21,752 bases of DNA from DATBAK01 sp036787815 (lineage in GTDB: Bacteria; Actinomycetota; Acidimicrobiia; IMCC26256; PALSA-610), in assembly GCA_036787815.1 (NCBI GenBank), contig DAIQOP010000027.1, positions 1 through 21,752 on the forward strand. Direction: 5' to 3'. Below are positions 1 through 6,385 of this stretch, one piece after another. Below the pieces are notes generated by a model. It had not been told where the DNA came from. It worked only from the letters and a program-made list of their open reading frames with translations, and did no database searches. Numbering within the stretch: position 1 is the stretch's first letter; each line of letters begins with the position of its first letter. Made by a program: the position numbers and the translations under genes.

Positions 1-2
1 TG

Positions 3-173
3 ATTCCGGGCGCGCGGCCGGTGCCGTTCGGCCATCTCGGCGACGGCAATATCCATTACAATGTCAGCCAGCCCGTCGGCGGCGACACCGCTGACTTCAT
101 GGACCGCTGGCACGAGGTCAATGCGGTGGTGTTCGACATCGTGCTGCGGATGGGCGGTTCGATCTCCGCCGAC
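3..173 (+). pseudogene. C-terminal fragment of GlcD/D-lactate dehydrogenase-type FAD-linked oxidase
   Basis: Translation of bases 3-173 gives IPGARPVPFGHLGDGNIHYN, then a short helix region ending VVFDIVLRMGGSISA. FGHLGDGN(I/L)H-N and D-I-V-x-x-x-GGSIS-A are the two signature stretches of the FAD-linked oxidase C-terminal domain found in glycolate oxidase GlcD, D-lactate dehydrogenase and D-2-hydroxyglutarate dehydrogenase. In the family the second motif continues as E-H-G-I-G-x-x-K and then some tens of residues to the end; here it stops being that family right after GGSISA and becomes a beta-propeller sequence. The 5' part lies outside the window. I infer a truncated or artificially joined gene rather than a functional oxidase at this point. 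Confidence 0.75.
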
Positions 174-971
174 GACCGCTACGTCACGTTCACGTCCGAC
201 GCGCCCCTCACGGGCGGGAGCCAGGGCGACCGCGTCTTCCTCCTCGATCGGAGCACCGATGCGATCTCGCTCGTGTCGAGTGGGGCGAGCGCGTGGGCGC
301 GTTTCCCCGCGATCTCCGGCGACGGCCGGCACGTCGCGTTCCTCGGGTCGGACGCGCTCGGACGCGAGGGGGCGGTCGTCAAGGATCTCGATACCGGCGA
401 TCTCGAACTGGTCTCGGTGAACAACGCCGGACAGCGCGGGACCGGAGTCTTCGCGGGTGATAGCGCGATCCCGGGGATCAGCTTCGACGGGCAGGTCGTT
501 GCCTTCAACGGCCAGTACTGCAACATGGGTCTCCCGAGCCGGTTCTGCGGCGACGGCACGGGCACGTACCTCAACGAGACATGGGTCCGCGACCGCGTCG
601 CGCAGACGACGACCCTCGCTTCGGTTGCGTCGGACGGAACACCGGCCTCCGACGTGCTCGAGGGCCCCTCGCTCTCCTCCGACGGTCGGTACGTGGTGTT
701 CGACGCCGGCGAAGCCGCGTCGTTCACGACGGCGTGTCCCCAGCCCGGCACGACCGGCGGCGGGACTCACGTGTACCAGCGCGACCTGTCGGCCGGCACG
801 ACGCAGCAGGTCGATCTGATCCCGGCGGTTCAGTGCCCGCAGACGTCGTACCCGTTGAGCGCGCAGGCGATGAGCGCCGACGGGAGCTTCGTCGTGTACA
901 CGTCGTTGGTCTTCGACGGCGACGTGTCGGCGAGCAACCCCGAGGCGGTCTTCGTGACGCGCCTGCGATAG
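3..971 (+). CDS. In-frame chimera: FAD-oxidase C-terminal fragment joined to PD40/TolB-like beta-propeller protein (5'-partial)
   Basis: The frame is open from the window edge to TAG at 969-971; the first possible start is GTG at 21. From about 171 onward the protein shows repeated PD40/WD40-like blades of the form S-x-D-G-R-x-V-x-F (for example SADDRYVTF, SGDGRHVAF, SSDGRYVVF, SADGSFVVY), each followed by a D-R/D-L-x-T strand. This is the pattern of TolB-like propellers that are normally exported, and it holds several Cys residues. No signal peptide is present because the upstream part is not propeller at all: bases 3-170 encode the end of a GlcD-type flavoprotein (see separate entry). I see no catalytic site in the propeller part and assign no function beyond a likely extracytoplasmic binding/scaffold role. 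The whole reading frame is therefore doubtful as one natural gene, although the propeller half is convincing. Confidence 0.7.
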   Translation: MPGARPVPFGHLGDGNIHYNVSQPVGGDTADFMDRWHEVNAVVFDIVLRMGGSISADDRYVTFTSDAPLTGGSQGDRVFLLDRSTDAISLVSSGASAWARFPAISGDGRHVAFLGSDALGREGAVVKDLDTGDLELVSVNNAGQRGTGVFAGDSAIPGISFDGQVVAFNGQYCNMGLPSRFCGDGTGTYLNETWVRDRVAQTTTLASVASDGTPASDVLEGPSLSSDGRYVVFDAGEAASFTTACPQPGTTGGGTHVYQRDLSAGTTQQVDLIPAVQCPQTSYPLSAQAMSADGSFVVYTSLVFDGDVSASNPEAVFVTRLR

Positions 972-1025
972 CAGCGTTGCGGACAGTAGCGAGCGCGACA
1001 CGGAGCGACAACGGGGCCGTTCGTC

Positions 1026-1058
1026 GGTCACTCCGGGGTCACGTCGCGGTCACGTCGC
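1026..1058 (+). repeat. Three GGTCAC boxes at exact 11-bp spacing
   Basis: GGTCAC occurs at 1026, 1037 and 1048, each as the start of an 11-bp unit; the second and third units are identical (GGTCACGTCGC) and the first is GGTCACTCCGG. The array lies in the 179-bp gap ahead of the GAF-GGDEF-EAL gene, about 93 bp before its start codon. Spacing near one helical turn places the boxes on one face of the DNA, which would suit a regulator operator. The regulator is unknown. The rest of 972-1150 shows no gene. Confidence 0.5.
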
Positions 1059-1150
1059 GTTCGTAGCGTGTGGGCAGAGATTCGATCGGTGGTCCCGGAC
1101 CCGACCCCGCGGTCGCAGGAGAATCCTGACCCAGCGGTGGACGGAGAACG

Positions 1151-3025
1151 ATGCCGAGCGATCGACAGCTCTCGGACGTGTTGCAGGAATTCGCCCGGAC
1201 TTTGCTGACGGATTTCCCGATCCAAGGCATCCTCGATCATCTGGTGAAGCGCATCGTCGACGTCCTGCCGATCACGGGCGCAGGAGTGGCGCTGATCTCG
1301 CCGGGTGTGGGCCCTCGCTACGTCGCGGCATCGAGTGCGTCGGCATTGCGGTACGAGGAGCTGCAGACCGAGCTCGGTGAAGGTCCGTGCGTGGCGGCCT
1401 ATCAAACCGGCGAATCGGTCGTGGTTGCGGACCTACGCGAAGAGTGGCGATTCCCGACGTTCGCGCCCCGTGCGCTCGAGGCGGGGTTGGCCGCCGTGTT
1501 CACGTTCCCGCTGCACAACGGCGCCGAGCGGCTGGGTGCGCTCGACCTCTACCGCAGCACCCCCGGCACCTTGGACTCCGCGGAGATGAACGCCGCGCAG
1601 ACGTTGGCCGACGTCGCGGCCGCGTACCTGATCAACGCGCAGGCGCGGGCCGACCTCCGCGACTCGTCCGACCAGTCCCGTGAGGCGGCGCTGCACGATC
1701 CGCTCACCGGGTTGCCGAATCGGATCCTCCTCCTCGAGCGGCTCGAGCACGCCGTGCTTCGGGCCCGCCGGTCGGGCGCGATGGCCGCAGTCCTGTTCGC
1801 CGACCTCGACCGCTTCAAGCAGGTGAACGACCTCTACGGTCACAGCGTCGGTGACGAGCTCCTCGTGGCGGTGGCCGAGCGCTTGCGCGCCGCGCTGCGT
1901 CCGGGCGACACGCTGGCGCGCCTGTCGGGCGACGAGTTCGTCATTCTCTGCGAAGACGTCGACGGCGCGGCCCACGCCGACGTCATCGCCGCGCGCGTGG
2001 GTGCGGCGGTCGCGGCACCGTTCGTGCTGTCGGTCGCCGAGGTCGCGATGACCGCGAGCGTGGGGATCGCGTTCTCGGGCCCGGGCGACCAACTCTCCGA
2101 GCAGCTGCTCCAAGACGCGGACACGGCCATGTACCAGGCGAAGCGCAAGGGGGGCGCCCAACACCAGATCGTCGACCTGCGCGAACGGCATCTCGCCGAC
2201 GAGCGCACCAACCTCGAACGTGATCTACGCGGCGCGTCGGCACGGGGTGAGCTCTGGATGGAGTACCAGCCGATCGTCGAGACCGGCACCGGTCGCGTCC
2301 GGGGCGTGGAGGCGCTGTTGCGTTGGGCCCATCCCTCGTTGGGGCTGGTGCGGCCGGACGTGCTCGTGCCGCTCGCCGAACGATCGGGATTCATCACCGA
2401 GATCGGGCGCTGGGTCCTCGAACAGGCGTGCAGCGACCGACGCCGCTGGCGCCACAACCGGCGAGCCGACGAGATCAGGATCTCCGTGAACGTGTCGGCG
2501 CACCAACTCATGGCTCCCGACTTCGCGCTCACCGTCGCGTCCGTGCTCTGCGAAACCGGGACCGATCCCAGGCTCGTGACCCTCGAGGTCACCGAAAGCG
2601 TGTTCGTCCGCGACAGCGAGCGTGCGCTCGTGGTCCTCGCGGAGCTCAAGCGCCTCGGAGTCACGCTCGCCCTCGACGACTTCGGTACCGGCTACTCCTC
2701 GCTGAACTACCTCCAGCAATTCCCGATCGACGTCGTCAAGATCGACCAGTCGTTCGTCGCCGACCTCGGCATCGACCCGGCGAGCCATGCGATCGTCGCC
2801 TCCGTCGTCGAGCTGGCGCACATGCTCGGGATGAGCGTCGTCGCGGAAGGGGTCGAGTACGCGAGGCAACACGACCGGCTCGCGTCACTCGGATGCGACT
2901 CGTGTCAGGGCTACTACTTCGCCCGGCCGATGCCCGCCGACGAGCTGGTGGCGCTGATACGAAGCCGCGCGACGGCACGGACCGTGTGCCTGCCCAGTCT
3001 CGTCGCGATCGCCAACGCGTCCTGA
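1151..3025 (+). CDS. GAF-GGDEF-EAL bifunctional cyclic-di-GMP signalling protein
   Basis: This 624-residue cytoplasmic protein has three domains. A GAF-type sensor covers about residues 10-165 (GEGPC, DLREEW and LGALDLY are typical). A GGDEF domain follows at about 178-340 (DPLTGLPNR, DLDRFKQVND). Its active-site loop is RLSGDEF (S259-F263) in place of GGDEF, and an inhibitory RxxD site lies five residues upstream (R250-D253). An EAL phosphodiesterase domain covers about 360-605. It keeps the metal and catalytic residues: E387-A-L, N447, E479, the D509-D510-FGTGYSSL loop, K530, E566 and Q586. No membrane segment is seen. It should make and/or cleave cyclic di-GMP in response to a ligand or protein acting on the GAF domain. 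The EAL half looks fully active. The SGDEF variant may be active or act as a GTP/allosteric module; both are known in the family. ATG at 1151 has GGAG at 1143-1146. The next gene is convergent. Confidence 0.95.
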   Translation: MPSDRQLSDVLQEFARTLLTDFPIQGILDHLVKRIVDVLPITGAGVALISPGVGPRYVAASSASALRYEELQTELGEGPCVAAYQTGESVVVADLREEWRFPTFAPRALEAGLAAVFTFPLHNGAERLGALDLYRSTPGTLDSAEMNAAQTLADVAAAYLINAQARADLRDSSDQSREAALHDPLTGLPNRILLLERLEHAVLRARRSGAMAAVLFADLDRFKQVNDLYGHSVGDELLVAVAERLRAALRPGDTLARLSGDEFVILCEDVDGAAHADVIAARVGAAVAAPFVLSVAEVAMTASVGIAFSGPGDQLSEQLLQDADTAMYQAKRKGGAQHQIVDLRERHLADERTNLERDLRGASARGELWMEYQPIVETGTGRVRGVEALLRWAHPSLGLVRPDVLVPLAERSGFITEIGRWVLEQACSDRRRWRHNRRADEIRISVNVSAHQLMAPDFALTVASVLCETGTDPRLVTLEVTESVFVRDSERALVVLAELKRLGVTLALDDFGTGYSSLNYLQQFPIDVVKIDQSFVADLGIDPASHAIVASVVELAHMLGMSVVAEGVEYARQHDRLASLGCDSCQGYYFARPMPADELVALIRSRATARTVCLPSLVAIANAS

Positions 3026-3053
3026 CGAGACAGGGAGACGAGACCCGTTCGAT

Positions 3054-3509
3054 TCAGGTGGGCGGCTTCATCCGTTCGAGCGTCGCGGCCATCTGCCGGT
3101 GCACGAGGTTGATCGCCTGGAGCGGGCGGATCATCACGCGGAACTCGACGATGCGGCCTTCGTCGTTGCAGCGGATGATGTCGACGCCGTTGACGTACTT
3201 GCCGTCGATCGTGGTCTCGAACTCGAGCACCGCGGTGTCGCCGGCGAGCACCTGCTTCGTGTACCGGAATCCGCCGCGCGCACCGGCGTCGGTCGCGGTG
3301 GTGGAGCTCGGGTTGGTGGCGCTCGCGGTGTCGCCGGGAAGCGTCTGGCCGGCGGCCTTCAGGTAGAGCTTCGTGATCGCCTTGCCCTCCTGGGGCGTGT
3401 ACACGATCGGTGAGTAGAAGACGACGTCGTCGTCGAGCAGCTCGTCGAGCGCGCCGGGTCGCTCGCCGCGGAGGTACGCGTGCCACTGCTCGATCACGTG
3501 CTCGATCAT
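3054..3509 (-). CDS. SnoaL/NTF2-like protein
   Basis: The 151-residue product starts with MIEHVIEQWHAYLRGERPG and has the NTF2-like cone-fold pattern: an N-terminal helix, a short L-D-x-L-L-D-D-D-V-V-F segment, then strands with FETTIDGKYVNGVDIIRCND and EGRIVEFRVMIRP. This is the SnoaL-like / nuclear-transport-factor-2 superfamily, which holds small polyketide cyclases, isomerases and many ligand-binding proteins of unknown role; length is normal. No signal peptide or membrane segment is visible. The TGA stop lies 28 bp from the stop of the convergent GGDEF-EAL gene. The start ATG (3507-3509) has only a weak purine stretch (GGGGAAA) upstream. The fold is clear, the substrate is not. Confidence 0.85.
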   Translation of the reverse strand: MIEHVIEQWHAYLRGERPGALDELLDDDVVFYSPIVYTPQEGKAITKLYLKAAGQTLPGDTASATNPSSTTATDAGARGGFRYTKQVLAGDTAVLEFETTIDGKYVNGVDIIRCNDEGRIVEFRVMIRPLQAINLVHRQMAATLERMKPPT

Positions 3510-3683
3510 CGGTTTCCCCGTCGCTCGGTGCCGCCACGCAGCGACGTCAGTCTCGCGCCGGGATTCGCCGGCTCTACCACGTGCACGAGTGGGCGAACAG
3601 TCTCACCCCCGCCACCCTCCGCGGTACCAGTATGCAAGCGGACCGTCATGTGCTAGCAACCAACGAAGTGCATCCCTCGAACG

Positions 3684-3690
3684 AAGGAGA
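3684..3690 (+). promoter_or_regulatory. Ribosome binding site fixing the start at 3697
   Basis: AAGGAGA ends six bases before ATG at 3697. The same frame is open back to 3589, but the stretch between 3589 and 3697 has no signal-peptide character, while translation from 3697 begins directly with a signal peptide. Confidence 0.8.
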
Positions 3691-3696
3691 CAATCC

Positions 3697-4248
3697 ATGC
3701 GTCATGGGGTCAGGTTCTTGATGGCGACGGCACTGGTGGTGCCACTCGGATTCATCGCGTCGGCACCCGGGGCCGGCGCCGCTGCGGGCACGAACTGCGC
3801 GCACTCGAGCGGCACCGCGACGTTCACGCCGCCGTTGCCGAAGCTCGGGGCGGGAACGACGGTGAAGCCCAAGATCAAGCTCTCGGCCTCGAAGGCGAAG
3901 AGCTGCACGGGCGGCGGCGTGGCCAGCGCGAAGCTCACCGGAACGCAGAAGTTCCACGACCCGACCAACTGCGACATCCTGTTGGGTGGCACTCCCGGAC
4001 CGCACCCGCCGACCGGCACGCTCACGGCGAAGTGGAACACGGGGGCGACCTCGACCATGAAGGTCACGCTCAACACCGTCTCCGGCCAGCCGACCCAGAC
4101 CCACATCACGGGCACGGTCAGCGCGGGGCTCTTCGTCGGCCTGCACGTCGACCAGACGATCGCGTTCACGCCGAAGTCCGGTGACTGCGTGTCGACCGAC
4201 CTGGCGTCGGTCACCTTTGCCGAGGTCACTCACCTCGTCATCAGCTGA
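3697..4248 (+). CDS. Small secreted protein with four cysteines, unknown function
   Basis: A 183-residue protein with a clear Sec signal peptide: MRHGVRF, a hydrophobic core (LMATALVVPLGFIASA) and an Ala-rich cleavage zone near residues 26-31. The mature part is rich in Thr, Gly, Ser and Lys, has beta-strand periodicity, and carries four Cys (34, 70, 92, 164) that could form two disulfides outside the cell. I do not recognise a named domain. A strong AAGGAGA site lies six bases upstream, and a perfect stem-loop follows 20 bases after the stop, so the gene is probably expressed alone. It lies divergently from the SnoaL-like gene; the 187-bp gap between them should hold both promoters but I cannot assign -35/-10 boxes with confidence. 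Confidence 0.8.
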   Translation: MRHGVRFLMATALVVPLGFIASAPGAGAAAGTNCAHSSGTATFTPPLPKLGAGTTVKPKIKLSASKAKSCTGGGVASAKLTGTQKFHDPTNCDILLGGTPGPHPPTGTLTAKWNTGATSTMKVTLNTVSGQPTQTHITGTVSAGLFVGLHVDQTIAFTPKSGDCVSTDLASVTFAEVTHLVIS

Positions 4249-4268
4249 CCGCCGATCCCTTCAGCGTT

Positions 4269-4302
4269 GACGGGGCCCCGCCTGCACCGGCGGGGCCCCG
4301 TC
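4269..4302 (+). terminator. Perfect 14-bp GC stem-loop after the secreted-protein gene
   Basis: GACGGGGCCCCGCC (4269-4282) pairs completely with GGCGGGGCCCCGTC (4289-4302) around a six-base loop TGCACC. It starts 20 bases after the TGA at 4246-4248. There is no T-run, which is common for terminators in GC-rich actinobacteria. Confidence 0.75.
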
Positions 4303-4359
4303 GCGTCGCGGCCGGTGCCCGTACCTCGCCGGGCCGTTCCCGACGGGTAGGTTCGTGGC

Positions 4360-5607
4360 GTGGAGGAGACGTCGGGAAGCGTGCGGGGGCCCGGCGCACG
4401 GGTCGCATTGGTGGCTGCGGTATGCGTCGTGGTCGTCGCGGCCGTCGCGATCGCGGGTCTCGCCGGCGGGAGCCGCAACCACGCGTCGCGCGTGACGACT
4501 GCACCGTCGAGTGGCGCGAGCGCACCGAAGTCGACGACGGCTGCCGCGCGCACCACGACGACCACCGCCGCGCCGACCACGACGACGCTCGCGTCCCGGC
4601 CCGCCGACACCACGCGAATGGTGCTCGTGCACAGCCTCGGCGGCACGATCTCGCCGAAGTCGGTCGTCGCCTCGGGTCGCGGTCTCGTGTTCGCGCAGAA
4701 CATGATGTATCAGCACTCGATCACCGTGTACTCGTCCGCCGGCGATCTCGTGCGGACGATCCCCGACAGCGTCGACCTCGGCGCGTTGGGTGTCGCCGGG
4801 CATCCCGGAATCTCGCGCGGCGCACCCGTCGAGGTCGCGTTCACGCCCGACGGGCGCGACGCGTACGTGTCGAACTACTCGATGTACGGCGCCGGCTTCG
4901 GCCCCGAAGGCACCGACACCTGCACGCCGTCGTCGGGCTACAACGACAGCTTCGTGTACCGCGTCGACGTGAAGCGCCTCGTCATCGATCAGGTGATCAA
5001 GGTCGGGCCCGTCCCCAAGTACGTGGCCACGACCCCCGACGGTCGCTACGTCCTCGTGACGAACTGGTGCGGGTACAGCCTCTCCGTCATCGACCGCCGT
5101 ACCGCCCGTGAGGTTCGTCGGATCCCGCTCGGCCCCTATCCGCGCGGCATCGCGGTGACGCCCGACTCGCACACGGCGTTCATCGCGGTCATGGGTACCA
5201 GCAACATCGCGGCGATCGACCTGCGCACCTTCGCGGTGTCGTGGATGTACGGCGTCGGCAGCGGACCGCGCCACCTCGTGATCAGCCCCGACGGCCGCTA
5301 CCTCTACGCGACGCTGAACGGCGCGGGGAGCATCGCCAAGATCGACCTCTCGACCCGCACGGTCGTCGGTCGCAAGAGCACGGGCGTGAACCCGCGCTCG
5401 ATGGCGATCTCGGCCGACGGGCGCGCGCTCTACGTCGTGAACTACGGATCCGACACGGTGAGCAAGCTGCGCGCGAGCGACCTCACGCTGCTCCAGACCA
5501 TCTCGACGTTGCACCATCCGATCGGCATCACCTACGACCGCGACACCGCGAGCGTGTGGGTCGCGTGCTACGTCGGGCGCATCCTCGTGTTCTCCGATCG
5601 CAACTGA
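4360..5607 (+). CDS. Membrane-anchored YncE/YVTN-type beta-propeller protein
   Basis: The 415-residue protein begins at GTG 4360 with a short cytoplasmic part, one membrane segment at about residues 14-36 (VALVAAVCVVVVAAVAIAGL), and a low-complexity Thr/Ala linker (about 45-80, with runs of Thr). A seven-bladed-type propeller follows. Its blades carry the YVTN signature order: TPDGRDAYVSNYS, TPDGRYVLVTNW, TPDSHTAFIAVMG, SPDGRYLYATLNG, SADGRALYVVNYG, with S-V-I-D / A-A-I-D / A-K-I-D strands between them. Such proteins (YncE and surface YVTN proteins) sit outside the membrane and bind partners; enzymatic residues are not evident. Cys residues in the loops (TDTCTP, NWCGYS) may pair after export. 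It has its own promoter context after the stem-loop at 4269-4302, and is convergent with the next gene, 24 bp away. Confidence 0.88.
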   Translation: MEETSGSVRGPGARVALVAAVCVVVVAAVAIAGLAGGSRNHASRVTTAPSSGASAPKSTTAAARTTTTTAAPTTTTLASRPADTTRMVLVHSLGGTISPKSVVASGRGLVFAQNMMYQHSITVYSSAGDLVRTIPDSVDLGALGVAGHPGISRGAPVEVAFTPDGRDAYVSNYSMYGAGFGPEGTDTCTPSSGYNDSFVYRVDVKRLVIDQVIKVGPVPKYVATTPDGRYVLVTNWCGYSLSVIDRRTAREVRRIPLGPYPRGIAVTPDSHTAFIAVMGTSNIAAIDLRTFAVSWMYGVGSGPRHLVISPDGRYLYATLNGAGSIAKIDLSTRTVVGRKSTGVNPRSMAISADGRALYVVNYGSDTVSKLRASDLTLLQTISTLHHPIGITYDRDTASVWVACYVGRILVFSDRN

Positions 5608-5631
5608 CCAGGACCGGCTCCTGCCGGCCGA

Positions 5632-6194
5632 TCACGGCTGACCCACGTAGACGACCGGGACGATCGCGGGTCGCGACGTTGGGGGCGTGCGCGGGAACGG
5701 CACGAACGTGACCTGACCGGTGCCCGAGCACGGCAGGTCGATCGACGGAGGGATCGGGCGGACGAGCCCGTACCGGTGGAACGTGACGGTGTCGGTCGAA
5801 CGGCTGCCGGTCGAACGGCTGCCGATCGCGCGGCTCGTGGCCGACGTCCGCGCGGCGGCCGGCGGGGGAGCCCCGAAGAACGCCTCGATCGATGTCGCGG
5901 CGTCGCCGGTGAAGCCGGAGTGGGCGCGGACGGAGGCGGCGGGCAGGATCTCGACGGTCTGACCCGCGACCGGGTGGCCGGTCTCGCCGGGCCTGATCGG
6001 GCCTGCACAGGCGACGGAGACCACCACCGGCGCCGACGAGTTGCCGCGGCGGCCGTTCACCAGCCCGTCGAACGACTGATGCGGGCCGACCGGTGCCGGG
6101 GTCCGGCGAGTGCGGGGCCGGCCGACAGTGACAGGCCGGCGACGCCCGCTGCGACGATCACCGCCGTGACGACGCCGGAACGGGTTCGACGCAT
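5632..6194 (-). pseudogene. Secreted protein gene with an apparent one-base frameshift after the signal peptide
   Basis: ATG at 6194 (reverse) sits six bases after GGAGG and begins a textbook signal peptide: MRRTRSG, a hydrophobic core and SAGPALA. This frame then stops at TGA within about 46 codons. The following bases, read one frame over, continue as a coherent protein: SFDGLVNGRRGNSSAPVVVS, then VACAGPIRPGETGHPVAGQT, ending in FVPFPRTPP and VVYVGQP at 5632. Adding one C to the CCCC run of the reverse strand (plus-strand G-run 6098-6101) would join the two as ALAGPPAPVG. I do not recognise the mature domain; it has two Cys that could form a disulfide. Either this is a recent pseudogene or a base was lost in the sequence. 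It contains a 15-bp tandem duplication (see repeat entry) and is divergent from the ATP-grasp operon. Confidence 0.7.
5794..5823 (-). repeat. 15-bp tandem duplication inside the secreted-protein gene
   Basis: GGTCGAACGGCTGCC is present twice back to back (5794-5808, 5809-5823), followed by a degenerate third copy. On the minus strand it encodes GSRST repeated in a Ser/Arg-rich linker, so it is most simply a coding micro-duplication. Confidence 0.85.
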
Positions 6195-6200
6195 GGTCGA

Positions 6201-6205
6201 CCTCC
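6201..6205 (-). promoter_or_regulatory. Ribosome binding site choosing the signal-peptide frame
   Basis: GGAGG on the minus strand ends six bases before ATG at 6194. It favours the frame that encodes the signal peptide over the alternative TTG frame that is open from 6207 and would start inside this site. Confidence 0.75.
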
Positions 6206-6385
6206 AAGGCCGAGAGACGGTGGAGACAGGATCGCTCCCCGCGGTCCGACGGTCAATCGCAGCCGGGTGCCCGTTGATGGCCGATCCGTTCAACCGGCCG
6301 TAACGAACCGGAAATCTGACGCGATTAGGAAAGGGGGATCGGAGACCTACTGGATGACTACGACCTGAGCGACACGTTCGACGAG

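Noticed and set aside
4510..4600. ACG/ACC-rich low-complexity stretch considered as a non-coding repeat
   Set aside because: It encodes the Thr/Ala linker between the membrane anchor and the propeller, a common feature of exported actinobacterial proteins.
4261..5517. 418-codon open frame on the minus strand
   Set aside because: It is the antisense shadow of the YVTN propeller gene: His/Arg-rich composition, no domain, and the plus-strand protein has clear repeats.
5614..5627. CCGGC-TCCT-GCCGG hairpin between convergent genes
   Set aside because: Only five base pairs with no extension or T-run; too weak to call a terminator.
5794..5823. 15-bp tandem repeat considered as a regulatory array
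   Set aside because: It lies inside a coding frame and encodes a repeated GSRST linker, which explains it.
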